Of a stretch of 47,509 nt of DNA, positions 17,514 through 25,549 are shown piece by piece. Origin of the DNA: an uncultured Pseudomonadota bacterium (GTDB lineage Bacteria > Pseudomonadota > Alphaproteobacteria > RF32 > CAG-239); contig CASFLB010000001.1 in NCBI GenBank assembly GCA_949295395.1, positions 1 to 47,509 on the forward strand, in the 5' to 3' direction. The notes beneath the pieces are model-generated. The model was not told the origin of the DNA and did no database searches. It saw only the letters and a program-made list of their open reading frames with translations. Positions within the stretch are counted from its first letter, which is position 1. The number at the start of each line of letters is the position of its first letter. Position numbers and translations under genes: made by a program.

Positions 17514-17693
17514 TTATTCTTGGCCTTTTTTCTCCATGACGTATTTGAGGCGTCTTAAAGCTTGTATCTGCATTTGTTCCTGGGTTAATCCTACTGGAAC
17601 AACGACACTCACTTCAATTTGAGTTTCAGCTTCGATAGCGGTTACCTTAACGTAATTACCTTGACGGATATATTCAAATAAGACTTCAGGCAT
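17514..17693 (-). CDS. Small DUF6898-type protein
   Basis: A 59-aa protein beginning MPEVLFEYIRQGNYVKVTA, followed by IEAETQIEVSVVVPVG and a C-terminal helix ending LRRLKYVMEKKGQE. The pattern (EV-x-FE-x-x-x-x-G-x-x-VKV-x-AID-x-x-T-x-x-EV ... L-x-KL-x-YV) matches the small alphaproteobacterial proteins grouped as DUF6898, whose function is unknown. The ATG immediately follows the parC stop codon (TAA then ATG), so translation probably depends on ribosomes finishing parC. A 109-bp gap separates it from the coiled-coil gene downstream. Confidence 0.7.
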   Translation of the reverse strand: MPEVLFEYIRQGNYVKVTAIEAETQIEVSVVVPVGLTQEQMQIQALRRLKYVMEKKGQE

Positions 17694-19931
17694 TTAGTCT
17701 TCTTTCAGGAACTTGTTGCTCTTTGGGAAGCCAAATGGTGCTAATTTTCCTATTTGTGCACGATGTCCGAGCCATGTTAACAACTCCGTTTCGGTCTTGG
17801 TTCCACCGGCCCTTGTGTATGTAAATCCTTCTTCTTGCTTAAATATTTGCAAATCAGACAGACCCCCGTCTTTGTACTTTTGCAAGGTTACTCCTCGACC
17901 TCTTGCCATGGTTGGAATTTCTTCTATTTTGAAAACCAACAATTTGCGATTTTCACCAATTATGGCAATCATATCTCCGGTTATTTTGCGACAGAAACGA
18001 GCGATCTCTCCTTCAGCAACATTCATGATTTTTCGACCGTTTTTGGTTTGTGCCAAAATATGGTTTTCATCAACGACAAAGCCTCGACCAATGTTTGAAG
18101 CTATAACATAGCTTGCTCCAGGCTCAAACACAAACATTGAACATACCGAATCTGATATACCTAAATCTATCATCAAACGTAAAGGTTGCCCAAAACCACG
18201 GCCGCTCGGAATTTCGTTCGCAGCTATTGTATAGAATTTACCTGCCGTGTCGAAAATTATAATTTTATCGGTTGTTTGTGCGTGAATGGCTATTTGTAAG
18301 GCATCATCATCTTTAAACTTGAAGTCTTCGTTCAAATCGACATAGCCTTTTAAACATCTTATCCATCCTTTTTGCGATAAAATGATTGTAATTGGTTCTT
18401 TTTCAATTATCGCTTCCAAAGGAACTTCTACCTCTTCTGAAACTTCGGCAAATTCTGTTCGGCGGCGGCCCAAAGCTGTCTTTTTACCAAACTTTTCTTT
18501 AATTTGCTTGATTTCTCCGGCAATAGCTTCCCAACGCTTTGCTTCGCTACCGATTAATTCTTCTAATTGCTCCTTTTCGGCACTTAAGTCATTATATTCT
18601 TCGCGGATTTCTTCTTCTTCCAACTTGCGAAGGGAACGTAATTTCATGTTCAAAATGGCTTCAGCTTGATTTTCAGTTAAGCCAAAACGCGCCATCATGG
18701 CTCCCTTGGCATCGTCTTCTTCTCGGATGATTCTTATGATTTCATCCAAATTTAAATAAGCTATTAAATATCCTGATAAAATCTCAAGACGTGCGTTTAT
18801 TTTATCTAACCGATATTTAACACGTCTTTGCAAGACTATATGTCGATGATCAAGAAATTCACGCAATACCTGTTTGATATCCATGACATGAGGAACACCT
18901 TCATGGTCTAAGACATTCATGTTCATACTAAAACGTGTTTCCAAGTCGGTTTGGCGAAACAGATGCTCCATCAATAAATTCGCGTCAACCGTTCTATTTT
19001 TGGGCTCAAGAACAATACGGATATCCTGGGCCGATTCATCTCTGACATCGGAAAGTAGTGGGACTTTCTTTTCAAACAAAAGTTCGGCAATTTTTTCAAT
19101 TAATTTTGATTTTATAACCTGATATGGAATTTCTTTTACCACAATTTGGTATTGTCCATGACCCAAGTCTTCAGTTTCCCACTTGGCTCGAATTCGGAAA
19201 AAGCCTTTACCTTGTTTGTAATTGTTCAAAATTGTATCAAATTTATCGACGATGACGCCTCCTGTTGGAAAATCAGGCCCTTTTATTCTTTTGACTAACG
19301 GTTCTAATTCGCAATCAGGATTTTCAATTAAATAGAGCAAGGCGTCACATACTTCGCTTAAGTTGTGTGGAGGAATATTTGTGGCCATTCCAACGGCAAT
19401 ACCCGTTGAACCGTTGCAAAGCAAATTCGGTACCATTGACGGCATAACGACAGGTTCTTCTTCCTCTCCGTCATAAGTTTCTCGGAAATCGACGGCATTT
19501 TCATTCAGCCCTTCCATTAAAGCCATGGCAAATTCGGTTAAGCGGGCCTCCGTATATCGCATAGCGGCGGCTCCGTCACCATCAATATTACCAAAATTGC
19601 CTTGACCATCTACTAAAGGATAACGAACCGAAAAATCTTGAGCCAATCTAACCATTGCACCGTAAACAGCTGTATCTCCGTGGGGATGGTATTTACCGAT
19701 AACGTCACCAACTACTCGGGCGCATTTTTTGAAGCCTGACTTTGGATCAAGATGCAGTTGTCTCATGGCGAACAGTAAACGACGATGCACAGGCTTTAAG
19801 CCATCTCGAACGTCTGGAAGTGAACGCGATACAATGGTTGACATTGCGTAAGACAAATAGCGGCTACTTAGCTCTTCAGCCAGATGGACGCTTTTTATTT
19901 TTTCTTCATTTTCAATAGGTTGTTCTGTCAT
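17694..19931 (-). CDS. parC: DNA topoisomerase IV subunit A
   Basis: A 745-aa protein with the N-terminal winged-helix breakage-reunion domain (SRSLPDVRDGLKPVHRRLLFAM, HPHGDTAVYGAMVRLAQ, AAAMRYTEARL with the catalytic Tyr), tower and coiled-coil segments, and a C-terminal pinwheel domain (about 495-745) lacking a perfect GyrA box. Length and the RYTEARL context fit ParC; the longer GyrA is encoded at 43-46 kb. ParC with ParE decatenates chromosomes. Within the quinolone-determining region, positions equivalent to E. coli S80 and E84 are Thr and Gly. recO lies 20 bp upstream. Confidence 0.95.
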   Translation of the reverse strand: MTEQPIENEEKIKSVHLAEELSSRYLSYAMSTIVSRSLPDVRDGLKPVHRRLLFAMRQLHLDPKSGFKKCARVVGDVIGKYHPHGDTAVYGAMVRLAQDFSVRYPLVDGQGNFGNIDGDGAAAMRYTEARLTEFAMALMEGLNENAVDFRETYDGEEEEPVVMPSMVPNLLCNGSTGIAVGMATNIPPHNLSEVCDALLYLIENPDCELEPLVKRIKGPDFPTGGVIVDKFDTILNNYKQGKGFFRIRAKWETEDLGHGQYQIVVKEIPYQVIKSKLIEKIAELLFEKKVPLLSDVRDESAQDIRIVLEPKNRTVDANLLMEHLFRQTDLETRFSMNMNVLDHEGVPHVMDIKQVLREFLDHRHIVLQRRVKYRLDKINARLEILSGYLIAYLNLDEIIRIIREEDDAKGAMMARFGLTENQAEAILNMKLRSLRKLEEEEIREEYNDLSAEKEQLEELIGSEAKRWEAIAGEIKQIKEKFGKKTALGRRRTEFAEVSEEVEVPLEAIIEKEPITIILSQKGWIRCLKGYVDLNEDFKFKDDDALQIAIHAQTTDKIIIFDTAGKFYTIAANEIPSGRGFGQPLRLMIDLGISDSVCSMFVFEPGASYVIASNIGRGFVVDENHILAQTKNGRKIMNVAEGEIARFCRKITGDMIAIIGENRKLLVFKIEEIPTMARGRGVTLQKYKDGGLSDLQIFKQEEGFTYTRAGGTKTETELLTWLGHRAQIGKLAPFGFPKSNKFLKED

Positions 19932-19951
19932 CTTGATTTTTGCTTCACTGA

Positions 19952-20668
19952 TTAAAGTTGCATAATATGTCGCAAATTAGCACGGTTTTCAGGAAATTTC
20001 AAGCCATGTGCTTGAAAAAAATTTTTATTTAGGAAAAACTCTGTTAATTTCAAAACTTCTCTTATTTCTTGTGAAGGTGGATTCTCTTTTTTTTCAATAA
20101 CATACTTTGGATAGAGAAATAATCTGTCGGCATAAGGCGCTCCGGCTTGAGCGCACACCGCTTTTCCGCTGTTTGGGGATATATATTTCAGGTTTTCTTT
20201 CGTACCGGTTGCGGCACATTCGCTTAAATCAAGCCCTATTCCCAAATATTCTAAAAGGTAAAATTCAAAGTAAGAATAATAAACCTTCCAATTTTCTTGA
20301 AGTATATTATTAAAAAATGTTTCTATTATATTGTAAAACCTTCCAATATTTTCTTTTTCTGGTAGGCAAATGTTACATAGCTCACATAAAGAACTTAAGG
20401 CTGAAAGCTTGGCCTCATCGCTCATAAAATTGACAGCTTCTGCTTTTAGTAAATCGACATGAAAGCTATACAAATCTTCTTCCAATCGAGCGTAGGCGTT
20501 TAAACTTACACTATTACCTAACTGATAAATCCCGTTTTTTTTACTATTAAAGGCATTTTTAACATAGCCGCTTATTTTACCATTTGAGCGGGTTAATACT
20601 GTTAATATTAACCCGCTTTCTCCATGGCGTCGTGACTTTATTATGTATCCTTCATCCGAAAATTGCAT
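19952..20668 (-). CDS. recO: DNA repair protein RecO
   Basis: A 238-aa protein with an N-terminal OB fold (EGYIIKSRRHGESGLILTVLTRSNGKISGYVKNA split over residues 6-40) and a helical C-terminal half with the alphaproteobacterial block LGIGLDLSECAATGTKENLKYISP and APYADRLFLYPKY. RecO binds SSB-coated DNA and loads RecA with RecR. The zinc-finger cysteines of some homologues are reduced to a single Cys here (SECAATG), as usual in alphaproteobacteria. Two bp after the kdsA stop is its own start region on the same strand; it precedes parC, a familiar pairing. Confidence 0.92.
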   Translation of the reverse strand: MQFSDEGYIIKSRRHGESGLILTVLTRSNGKISGYVKNAFNSKKNGIYQLGNSVSLNAYARLEEDLYSFHVDLLKAEAVNFMSDEAKLSALSSLCELCNICLPEKENIGRFYNIIETFFNNILQENWKVYYSYFEFYLLEYLGIGLDLSECAATGTKENLKYISPNSGKAVCAQAGAPYADRLFLYPKYVIEKKENPPSQEIREVLKLTEFFLNKNFFQAHGLKFPENRANLRHIMQL

Positions 20669-20670
20669 TT

Positions 20671-21519
20671 TTAATATTCAAGCTTAATTACATTTTTTGT
20701 AATCTTATCATAAGCTTGTAATTCACTTAATACGCGCTTCATTTCGTTTAATGGAATCATGTTCGGTCCGTCTGACAAAGCCTTATCCGGATTGTCATGC
20801 GTTTCAATAAATACGGCAGCGACACCAACGGCGACAGCGGCTCGCGCCAATACCGGTGCGTATTCTCTTTGCCCCCCGGAACTTCCTCCTAATCCTCCCG
20901 GTTGCTGTACCGAGTGGGTCGCGTCAAATATTATCGGACAACCTGTATCTTTTGCCATACGGGGTAGCCCTCTGAAATCTGTTACCAAGGTATTGTAACC
21001 AAAGCTGGCGCCTCTTTCTGTTATGCAGACATTCATATTTCCACTGTCTTCAGCTTTTTTAACAATGTTTTTCATGTCCCAAGGCGCTAAAAATTGTCCT
21101 TTTTTTATGTTAACAACCTTCCCTGTTTTAGCGGCAGCAACGACCAAATCGGTTTGACGACATAAAAATGCCGGTATTTGCAGAATGTCGACATGAGGGG
21201 CAACAATGGCACATTGTTCTTTTTCATGAATATCGGTTACAATCGGAATATTGTTATATAACTTTTTAATCTCGTCAAATGTTCTTATACCTTCATCCAA
21301 ACCGACACCACGAGGCCCGTTAATTGATGTGCGATTGGCCTTATCAAAAGAAGCCTTAAAAACATAATTTATGCCCAGTTCTTTTGTAATTTCGACCATA
21401 CTTCCGGCCATATCAATGGCGTGTTGTCTACTCTCTATTTGACAAGGCCCCGCCAATAACGCTATCGGAAGATGATTTGCAATTTCAAAATTCCCTATTT
21501 TTATGCTTCTTTGTTCCAT
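20671..21519 (-). CDS. kdsA: 3-deoxy-8-phosphooctulonate synthase
   Basis: A 282-aa TIM-barrel enzyme condensing arabinose 5-phosphate with phosphoenolpyruvate to make Kdo 8-phosphate, the first dedicated step of the LPS inner core sugar Kdo. Motifs: LLAGPCQIES, FKASFDKANRTS, PIVTDIHE, QIPAFLCRQTDL, NIKKGQFLAPWDM, ITERGASFGYNTLVTDFR and DATHSVQQPGG, all diagnostic. It indicates the cell makes LPS, consistent with pagP nearby. In many alphaproteobacteria it follows pyrG directly; here an unknown gene and pagP intervene. Confidence 0.97.
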   Translation of the reverse strand: MEQRSIKIGNFEIANHLPIALLAGPCQIESRQHAIDMAGSMVEITKELGINYVFKASFDKANRTSINGPRGVGLDEGIRTFDEIKKLYNNIPIVTDIHEKEQCAIVAPHVDILQIPAFLCRQTDLVVAAAKTGKVVNIKKGQFLAPWDMKNIVKKAEDSGNMNVCITERGASFGYNTLVTDFRGLPRMAKDTGCPIIFDATHSVQQPGGLGGSSGGQREYAPVLARAAVAVGVAAVFIETHDNPDKALSDGPNMIPLNEMKRVLSELQAYDKITKNVIKLEY

Positions 21520-21589
21520 TGTGTTGTCCTTCTATATTTAAACATATGCTTAATATATTTTCTAAACTAAAATAATTTTTCGTCAACAA

Positions 21590-21615
21590 AAAAAACAGGG
21601 TTTCCCCTGTTTTTT
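21590..21615 (-). terminator. Intrinsic terminator of the 344-aa gene
   Basis: Stem of 21590-21600 with 21605-21615 (ACAGGG / CCCTGT core), 4-nt loop, followed on the minus strand by a long run of T. It begins at the stop codon of the 344-aa gene and separates it from kdsA. Confidence 0.82.
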
Positions 21616-22649
21616 TAGAACTTGTACAGCTGTTGAAGCTTAGGCAAATGCTCGTTTACCAATAGATTAATTGTTTTCTGAGCTCCAAGATTTCCATCTT
21701 TAGCTTGAAAATCGTAGCTTCTTAAAAACCTTTTCCAATCTGCTGTCAAAACTTTACCTTGATGCTTTTGGCGCAAGACTTCAATGCTGCTGTCAATATA
21801 ATATACGGCCAAATCTCGATCATATATTTTAACTTCATCTTCCGGTATCGTATAAATGTCCGTGTTTTTCGAGATATTTTCTTGAGCGTATATTACGCGA
21901 TGTTGTGGAACGAATAATAAGTGACGTCCTCTATCCAAGCTCTCCATGTCTTCATCATCTATAATGTTAATCACTTTAGCTTGGAAGCTTTTCAGCATTT
22001 TTTGAGTAGCAAAACTATCTTCTCTCTTTCCGGCATTGTGATGCTGAACAATGGTAATTCCGGGCATTTCGCCATACAAACGCTGTATTTCATGGGCTGC
22101 ATATGCCGCATAAACACCTGATACCAAAGCATCTCCGTAGACAATCAAGTTGTTGTACTTTTTTATGTCTTGTCTGGCAAGCATTTTGTCTGAAAAGCTG
22201 CTCTTTTGATATTGAGCAAGTTCGTTTTCCGCAAACAAGCCTTTGTGTTGATATACCTTTTGCAAGTTATCCGTTAAGGCTTGCTGTGAAATACCGTATA
22301 CATTTTCAAACTCAGGCGACATAAATTCTGACATAAAAATCTCGGGAGAACTTATGACAACCCCAATTTGTTCGGGAAATGCTTTTTGCATTAATCTTAC
22401 GGTATTTTTTACCTGTTCAGCCTCTTCAGCTCTTAGCGATGTGCTACCCAAATCTATACCATCAAGCATATGAGGTTTCATTTTTCCTCGTTGCAGAATA
22501 TCATTTATCTGCCGCGCTTCTTGGCTTTTGTCACTCACGAACCACTCAGCCTCGAGGGCTTTGCAGCTTAATAATTCGTAACACTCTTTTTTTATCGGAA
22601 ATTGCTCGCTCATTTGCTTAAGCATTTCCGCAAACGTTTTTTTCTTCAT
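21615..22649 (-). CDS. Hypothetical cytosolic protein, 344 aa
   Basis: I do not recognise this protein. It has no signal peptide or membrane helix. The N-terminal half is helical and charged; about residues 165-235 read like an alpha/beta nucleotide-binding or YdcF/DUF218-like fold (YNNLIVYGDALVSGVYAAYAAHEI, PGITIVQHHNAGKREDSFATQKML, AKVINIIDDEDM), but the family's usual glycine motifs are not clear. The C-terminus contains LTADWKRFLRSYDF and ends in helices. It sits between pagP (86 bp upstream) and kdsA, with its own terminator, so it may be an accessory gene acquired with pagP. Function unknown. Confidence 0.65.
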   Translation of the reverse strand: MKKKTFAEMLKQMSEQFPIKKECYELLSCKALEAEWFVSDKSQEARQINDILQRGKMKPHMLDGIDLGSTSLRAEEAEQVKNTVRLMQKAFPEQIGVVISSPEIFMSEFMSPEFENVYGISQQALTDNLQKVYQHKGLFAENELAQYQKSSFSDKMLARQDIKKYNNLIVYGDALVSGVYAAYAAHEIQRLYGEMPGITIVQHHNAGKREDSFATQKMLKSFQAKVINIIDDEDMESLDRGRHLLFVPQHRVIYAQENISKNTDIYTIPEDEVKIYDRDLAVYYIDSSIEVLRQKHQGKVLTADWKRFLRSYDFQAKDGNLGAQKTINLLVNEHLPKLQQLYKF

Positions 22650-22735
22650 AATTGTAAAGTATTAAATAATTTAACATAGTGATAACTAAAACCTCTATGT
22701 CTATAAACCCTTATTTTCGTTTTGGCAAGATAAAT

Positions 22736-23335
22736 TTAATTAATTCGGTATCTGAACCATGTAAACAGAACATTTCCGTCATTTTTAACACCCGGAACAT
22801 AGGCGGCCTGAATTGCAAAACGTCCATATTCGACACCGGCAATCGGCAAAGGCAACGGAACCGGAATATAACTGTATTCATGACGTTGTGTTACACCAAC
22901 CGTAAAGCCAAGTCCTACTCTAAAATCTCGATTACAATTGACAAACCAATTTTTTTGATATGCATAGCCAAACATTGTTTCAAGGTATGAATTTGAATCC
23001 TTAAAAGCGATAGCGTATAATCCGTGCCAATCGCCATCTTTATCATAGCGATATTTTCCTATTCCCAAGCCCCATGCCTCTTCATTGTATTTATCAATAT
23101 GTTCATCGTCATAGGTTAGTCTGTTGTGCCAAGCATAAAATGGAATGTATAAATCATAGGTATCGGAATTCCAGGTTTCTGATATATTATATTTTGCTTT
23201 GTTCCAGATGTTTTCTCTACCTTGCTCTGTGAATGGATTAATTGATTCATCTTCTGTTGTTTCTTTAGCTTGCACATTGGATAAAAAAACAAGCGTTATT
23301 AAACTCAAAACAGCGGCCAATTTGTTTTTTTTCAT
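22736..23335 (-). CDS. pagP: Lipid A palmitoyltransferase PagP
   Basis: A 199-aa outer membrane enzyme that transfers palmitate from phospholipids to lipid A. Signal peptide of about 23 residues (cleavage after VQA), then the PagP sequence: periplasmic amphipathic helix (IWNKAKYNISETW), TYDLYIPFYAWHNRLTYD with catalytic His70, YNEEAWGLGIG, DWHGLYAIAFKDSNS with catalytic Asp113 and Ser114, LGFTVGVT, the PVPLPLPIAGVEYGRF strand, YVPG and a final strand ending FTWFRYRIN with aromatic end. The match to the E. coli protein runs along the whole length. Length and all three catalytic residues are intact, so it is probably active. PagP is best known from gammaproteobacteria and bordetellae. Confidence 0.93.
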   Translation of the reverse strand: MKKNKLAAVLSLITLVFLSNVQAKETTEDESINPFTEQGRENIWNKAKYNISETWNSDTYDLYIPFYAWHNRLTYDDEHIDKYNEEAWGLGIGKYRYDKDGDWHGLYAIAFKDSNSYLETMFGYAYQKNWFVNCNRDFRVGLGFTVGVTQRHEYSYIPVPLPLPIAGVEYGRFAIQAAYVPGVKNDGNVLFTWFRYRIN

Positions 23336-23417
23336 CTTTACCTTCTTTTTTATACCATAATTTTCTTGTTTTTCTATTTATCAAACTTTTCTTTTTTTAG
23401 CAATGACTTAAATATAA

Positions 23418-23449
23418 AAAATGCCCATACCGTGTGATATAGGCATTTT
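23418..23449 (-). terminator. Intrinsic terminator after pyrG
   Basis: A 12-bp stem (23418-23429 with 23438-23449; AAAATGCC core, one G-U pair) with an 8-nt loop, followed on the minus strand by T-rich sequence. It separates pyrG from pagP. Confidence 0.75.
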
Positions 23450-23468
23450 ATCTTTTCTTTTCAATCCA

Positions 23469-25136
23469 TTATATTAATCTACTGTTGTTAATTGATGCTT
23501 TTATAAAAGATACAAATAACGGATGTGGCGCAAATGGACGCGACTTTAATTCCGGATGGAATTGTACGCCAATAAACCACGGATGATCTTTTATCTCAAC
23601 AATTTCAGGAAGTTTTCCATCCGGAGAGCGTCCCGAAATACTCATTCCACTTTTGTTGAGAATGCTCTCGTACTTTATATTAACTTCGTAGCGATGGCGA
23701 TGTCTTTCTGAAATTTTTTGACTTCCATATATTTGAGCAACTTTAGAACCATTTTCCAGCTCACATTCATAAGCTCCTAATCTCATGGTTCCTCCTAAAT
23801 CGCCGTTTTTATGGCGGATTTGCTTTGCTCCATCTTTATCCCATTCGGTCATTAAGCCGACAACGGCTTCACAATCCGGTGCAAATTCCGTCGTTCCTGC
23901 ATTTTTGATGCCGGCGACATCTCTCATTGTTTCAATAACGGCCATTTGCATTCCAAAACAGATACCCAAAAACGGAACTTTATGCTCTCTAGCATATTTT
24001 ATGGCCTTGATCTTTCCTTCCGTTCCGCGTTGACCGAACCCTCCTGGGACCAGTATGCCGCTGACATCACTTAATTCATCTTCCGGGTCTTCACTTTCAA
24101 GCTTTTCTGAATCTATCCACTTGATTTTTACTTTATAATTATTGGCAATACCACCATGGACAAGAGCTTCATTTAATGACTTATAGGCTTCAAGCAACTG
24201 TGTGTATTTTCCAACAACGCCGATTGTTACCGTTCCTTCAGGATTTCTTAAAACATTGACAATATGCTCCCATTTACTTAAATCTGCCGGCGGAATGTCT
24301 GTCAAGCCAAAATAGCGACAAACGGCACGATCCATCCCCTCTTTTGAATAATTTATCGGAACTTCATAGATGCTTCCGGCATCTAAAGCTGCGATAACAT
24401 TTTCTTCTTTCACATTACAAAAAAGGGCAATTTTTCTTTTTTCGTTTTCAGGAATTTGTATCGGACTGCGGCATAAAATCATATCCGGCTGGATACCATA
24501 TTCTTGTAACTGTTTAACCGAGTGTTGGGTTGGCTTGGTTTTTAACTCTCCGGCCGCTGCAATATAAGGCAACAAGGTTACATGGACAAACATTATTCTT
24601 TCTCGTCCTAACTCATAGGCTAATTGTCTGATGGCCTCTAAATATGGTTGTCCTTCTATATCACCAACCGTTCCGCCTATTTCGCACAAAACAAAATCTT
24701 CATCAGTTATATCGGATAAAATAAAATCCTTAATTTCATTTGTGACATGAGGAACGACTTGAATGGTTGCCCCCAAATAATCACCATGACGCTCTTTATC
24801 TATTACTCTTTGATAAATAATTCCAGTGGTTACACTATCTGCTCTTTTGGCAGGGACACCAGAAAAACGCTCATAGTGTCCTAAGTCTAAGTCTGCTTCC
24901 GTACCATCATCGGTTACGAAAACCTCTCCATGTTGATAAGGGCTCATGGTTCCGGGGTCAACATTGAGATAAGGGTCTAATTTGCGTAATCTTACTTTGA
25001 AGCCACGTGATTGTAGTATTGAGGCTAATGACGCTGAAGCCAAGCCCTTGCCCAATGATGAAACTACTCCTCCGGTGATGAATATAAATTTAGCTTTATG
25101 TGATAAAATGTTATCTATTTTTTCGTTTATGGTCAT
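23469..25136 (-). CDS. pyrG: CTP synthase
   Basis: A 555-aa enzyme aminating UTP to CTP with glutamine. N-terminal synthetase domain (about residues 14-280) with KFIFITGGVVSSLGKGLASA, LKLDPYLNVDPGTMSP-type sequence and EIGGTVGDIEG; C-terminal class I glutaminase (about 305-550) with PGGFGQRG, catalytic Cys in GICFGMQ and the His-x-Glu pair in GVQFHPE. There are about 15 extra residues before the usual start, beginning MTINEKIDNILSHKA; the ATG at 25136 is nevertheless the only good candidate. The upstream neighbour secG and the order tpiA-secG-pyrG are typical of alphaproteobacteria. Confidence 0.97.
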   Translation of the reverse strand: MTINEKIDNILSHKAKFIFITGGVVSSLGKGLASASLASILQSRGFKVRLRKLDPYLNVDPGTMSPYQHGEVFVTDDGTEADLDLGHYERFSGVPAKRADSVTTGIIYQRVIDKERHGDYLGATIQVVPHVTNEIKDFILSDITDEDFVLCEIGGTVGDIEGQPYLEAIRQLAYELGRERIMFVHVTLLPYIAAAGELKTKPTQHSVKQLQEYGIQPDMILCRSPIQIPENEKRKIALFCNVKEENVIAALDAGSIYEVPINYSKEGMDRAVCRYFGLTDIPPADLSKWEHIVNVLRNPEGTVTIGVVGKYTQLLEAYKSLNEALVHGGIANNYKVKIKWIDSEKLESEDPEDELSDVSGILVPGGFGQRGTEGKIKAIKYAREHKVPFLGICFGMQMAVIETMRDVAGIKNAGTTEFAPDCEAVVGLMTEWDKDGAKQIRHKNGDLGGTMRLGAYECELENGSKVAQIYGSQKISERHRHRYEVNIKYESILNKSGMSISGRSPDGKLPEIVEIKDHPWFIGVQFHPELKSRPFAPHPLFVSFIKASINNSRLI

Positions 25137-25161
25137 CGTTCTTTCCTAGTATTTAAAGTGA

Positions 25162-25191
25162 CAAAGGCACCTTATTTTTTCGGTGCCTTTG
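25162..25191 (-). terminator. Hairpin between secG and pyrG (terminator or attenuator)
   Basis: A perfect 10-bp stem (25162-25171 with 25182-25191, CAAAGGCACC/GGTGCCTTTG) with a 10-nt loop. The minus-strand sequence after it is only partly T-rich, so termination may be partial. It lies 25 bp before the pyrG start. Confidence 0.6.
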
Positions 25192-25213
25192 CTATGGTTG
25201 ATTGATTTATCAT

Positions 25214-25534
25214 CTATTTATCTGCCGTTGGAACGCTCGGAACTTCCGGTTGGGTTTCGGCCGCTGCCGGCGGTGTATCAATTATTGAGTTTGCTTTACG
25301 CTCAACATTTTTGTAATACAACGACAAAGATATGCTGGTGATAAAAAATATGGTTGCCAAAATAGCTGTTGTCTTTGTTAAAAAGTTGCTCGTTCCTCTA
25401 GCACTTAAAAAATTGCTTGCTCCGGATCCGCCGCCCAAGCCGTCTAATGCTCCACCGCCCGAACGTTGCATTAAGATAAAGCAAACCAAAAAGATTGCTG
25501 TTAATAAGTGTAAGACAAGTAATACTGTTTCCAT
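25214..25534 (-). CDS. secG: Preprotein translocase subunit SecG
   Basis: A 106-aa membrane protein with two transmembrane helices (about residues 3-20 and 53-72) joined by the conserved glycine-rich cytoplasmic loop QRSGGGALDGLGGGSGASNF and the FLTKTTAILATIFF entry into the second helix. SecG assists SecYE and SecA in protein export. The C-terminal tail is Pro/Ala/Glu-rich and poorly conserved, as usual. It follows tpiA by 15 bp, so both probably share a transcript. Confidence 0.94.
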   Translation of the reverse strand: METVLLVLHLLTAIFLVCFILMQRSGGGALDGLGGGSGASNFLSARGTSNFLTKTTAILATIFFITSISLSLYYKNVERKANSIIDTPPAAAETQPEVPSVPTADK

Positions 25535-25549
25535 CTTTTTTCCTTTTCT

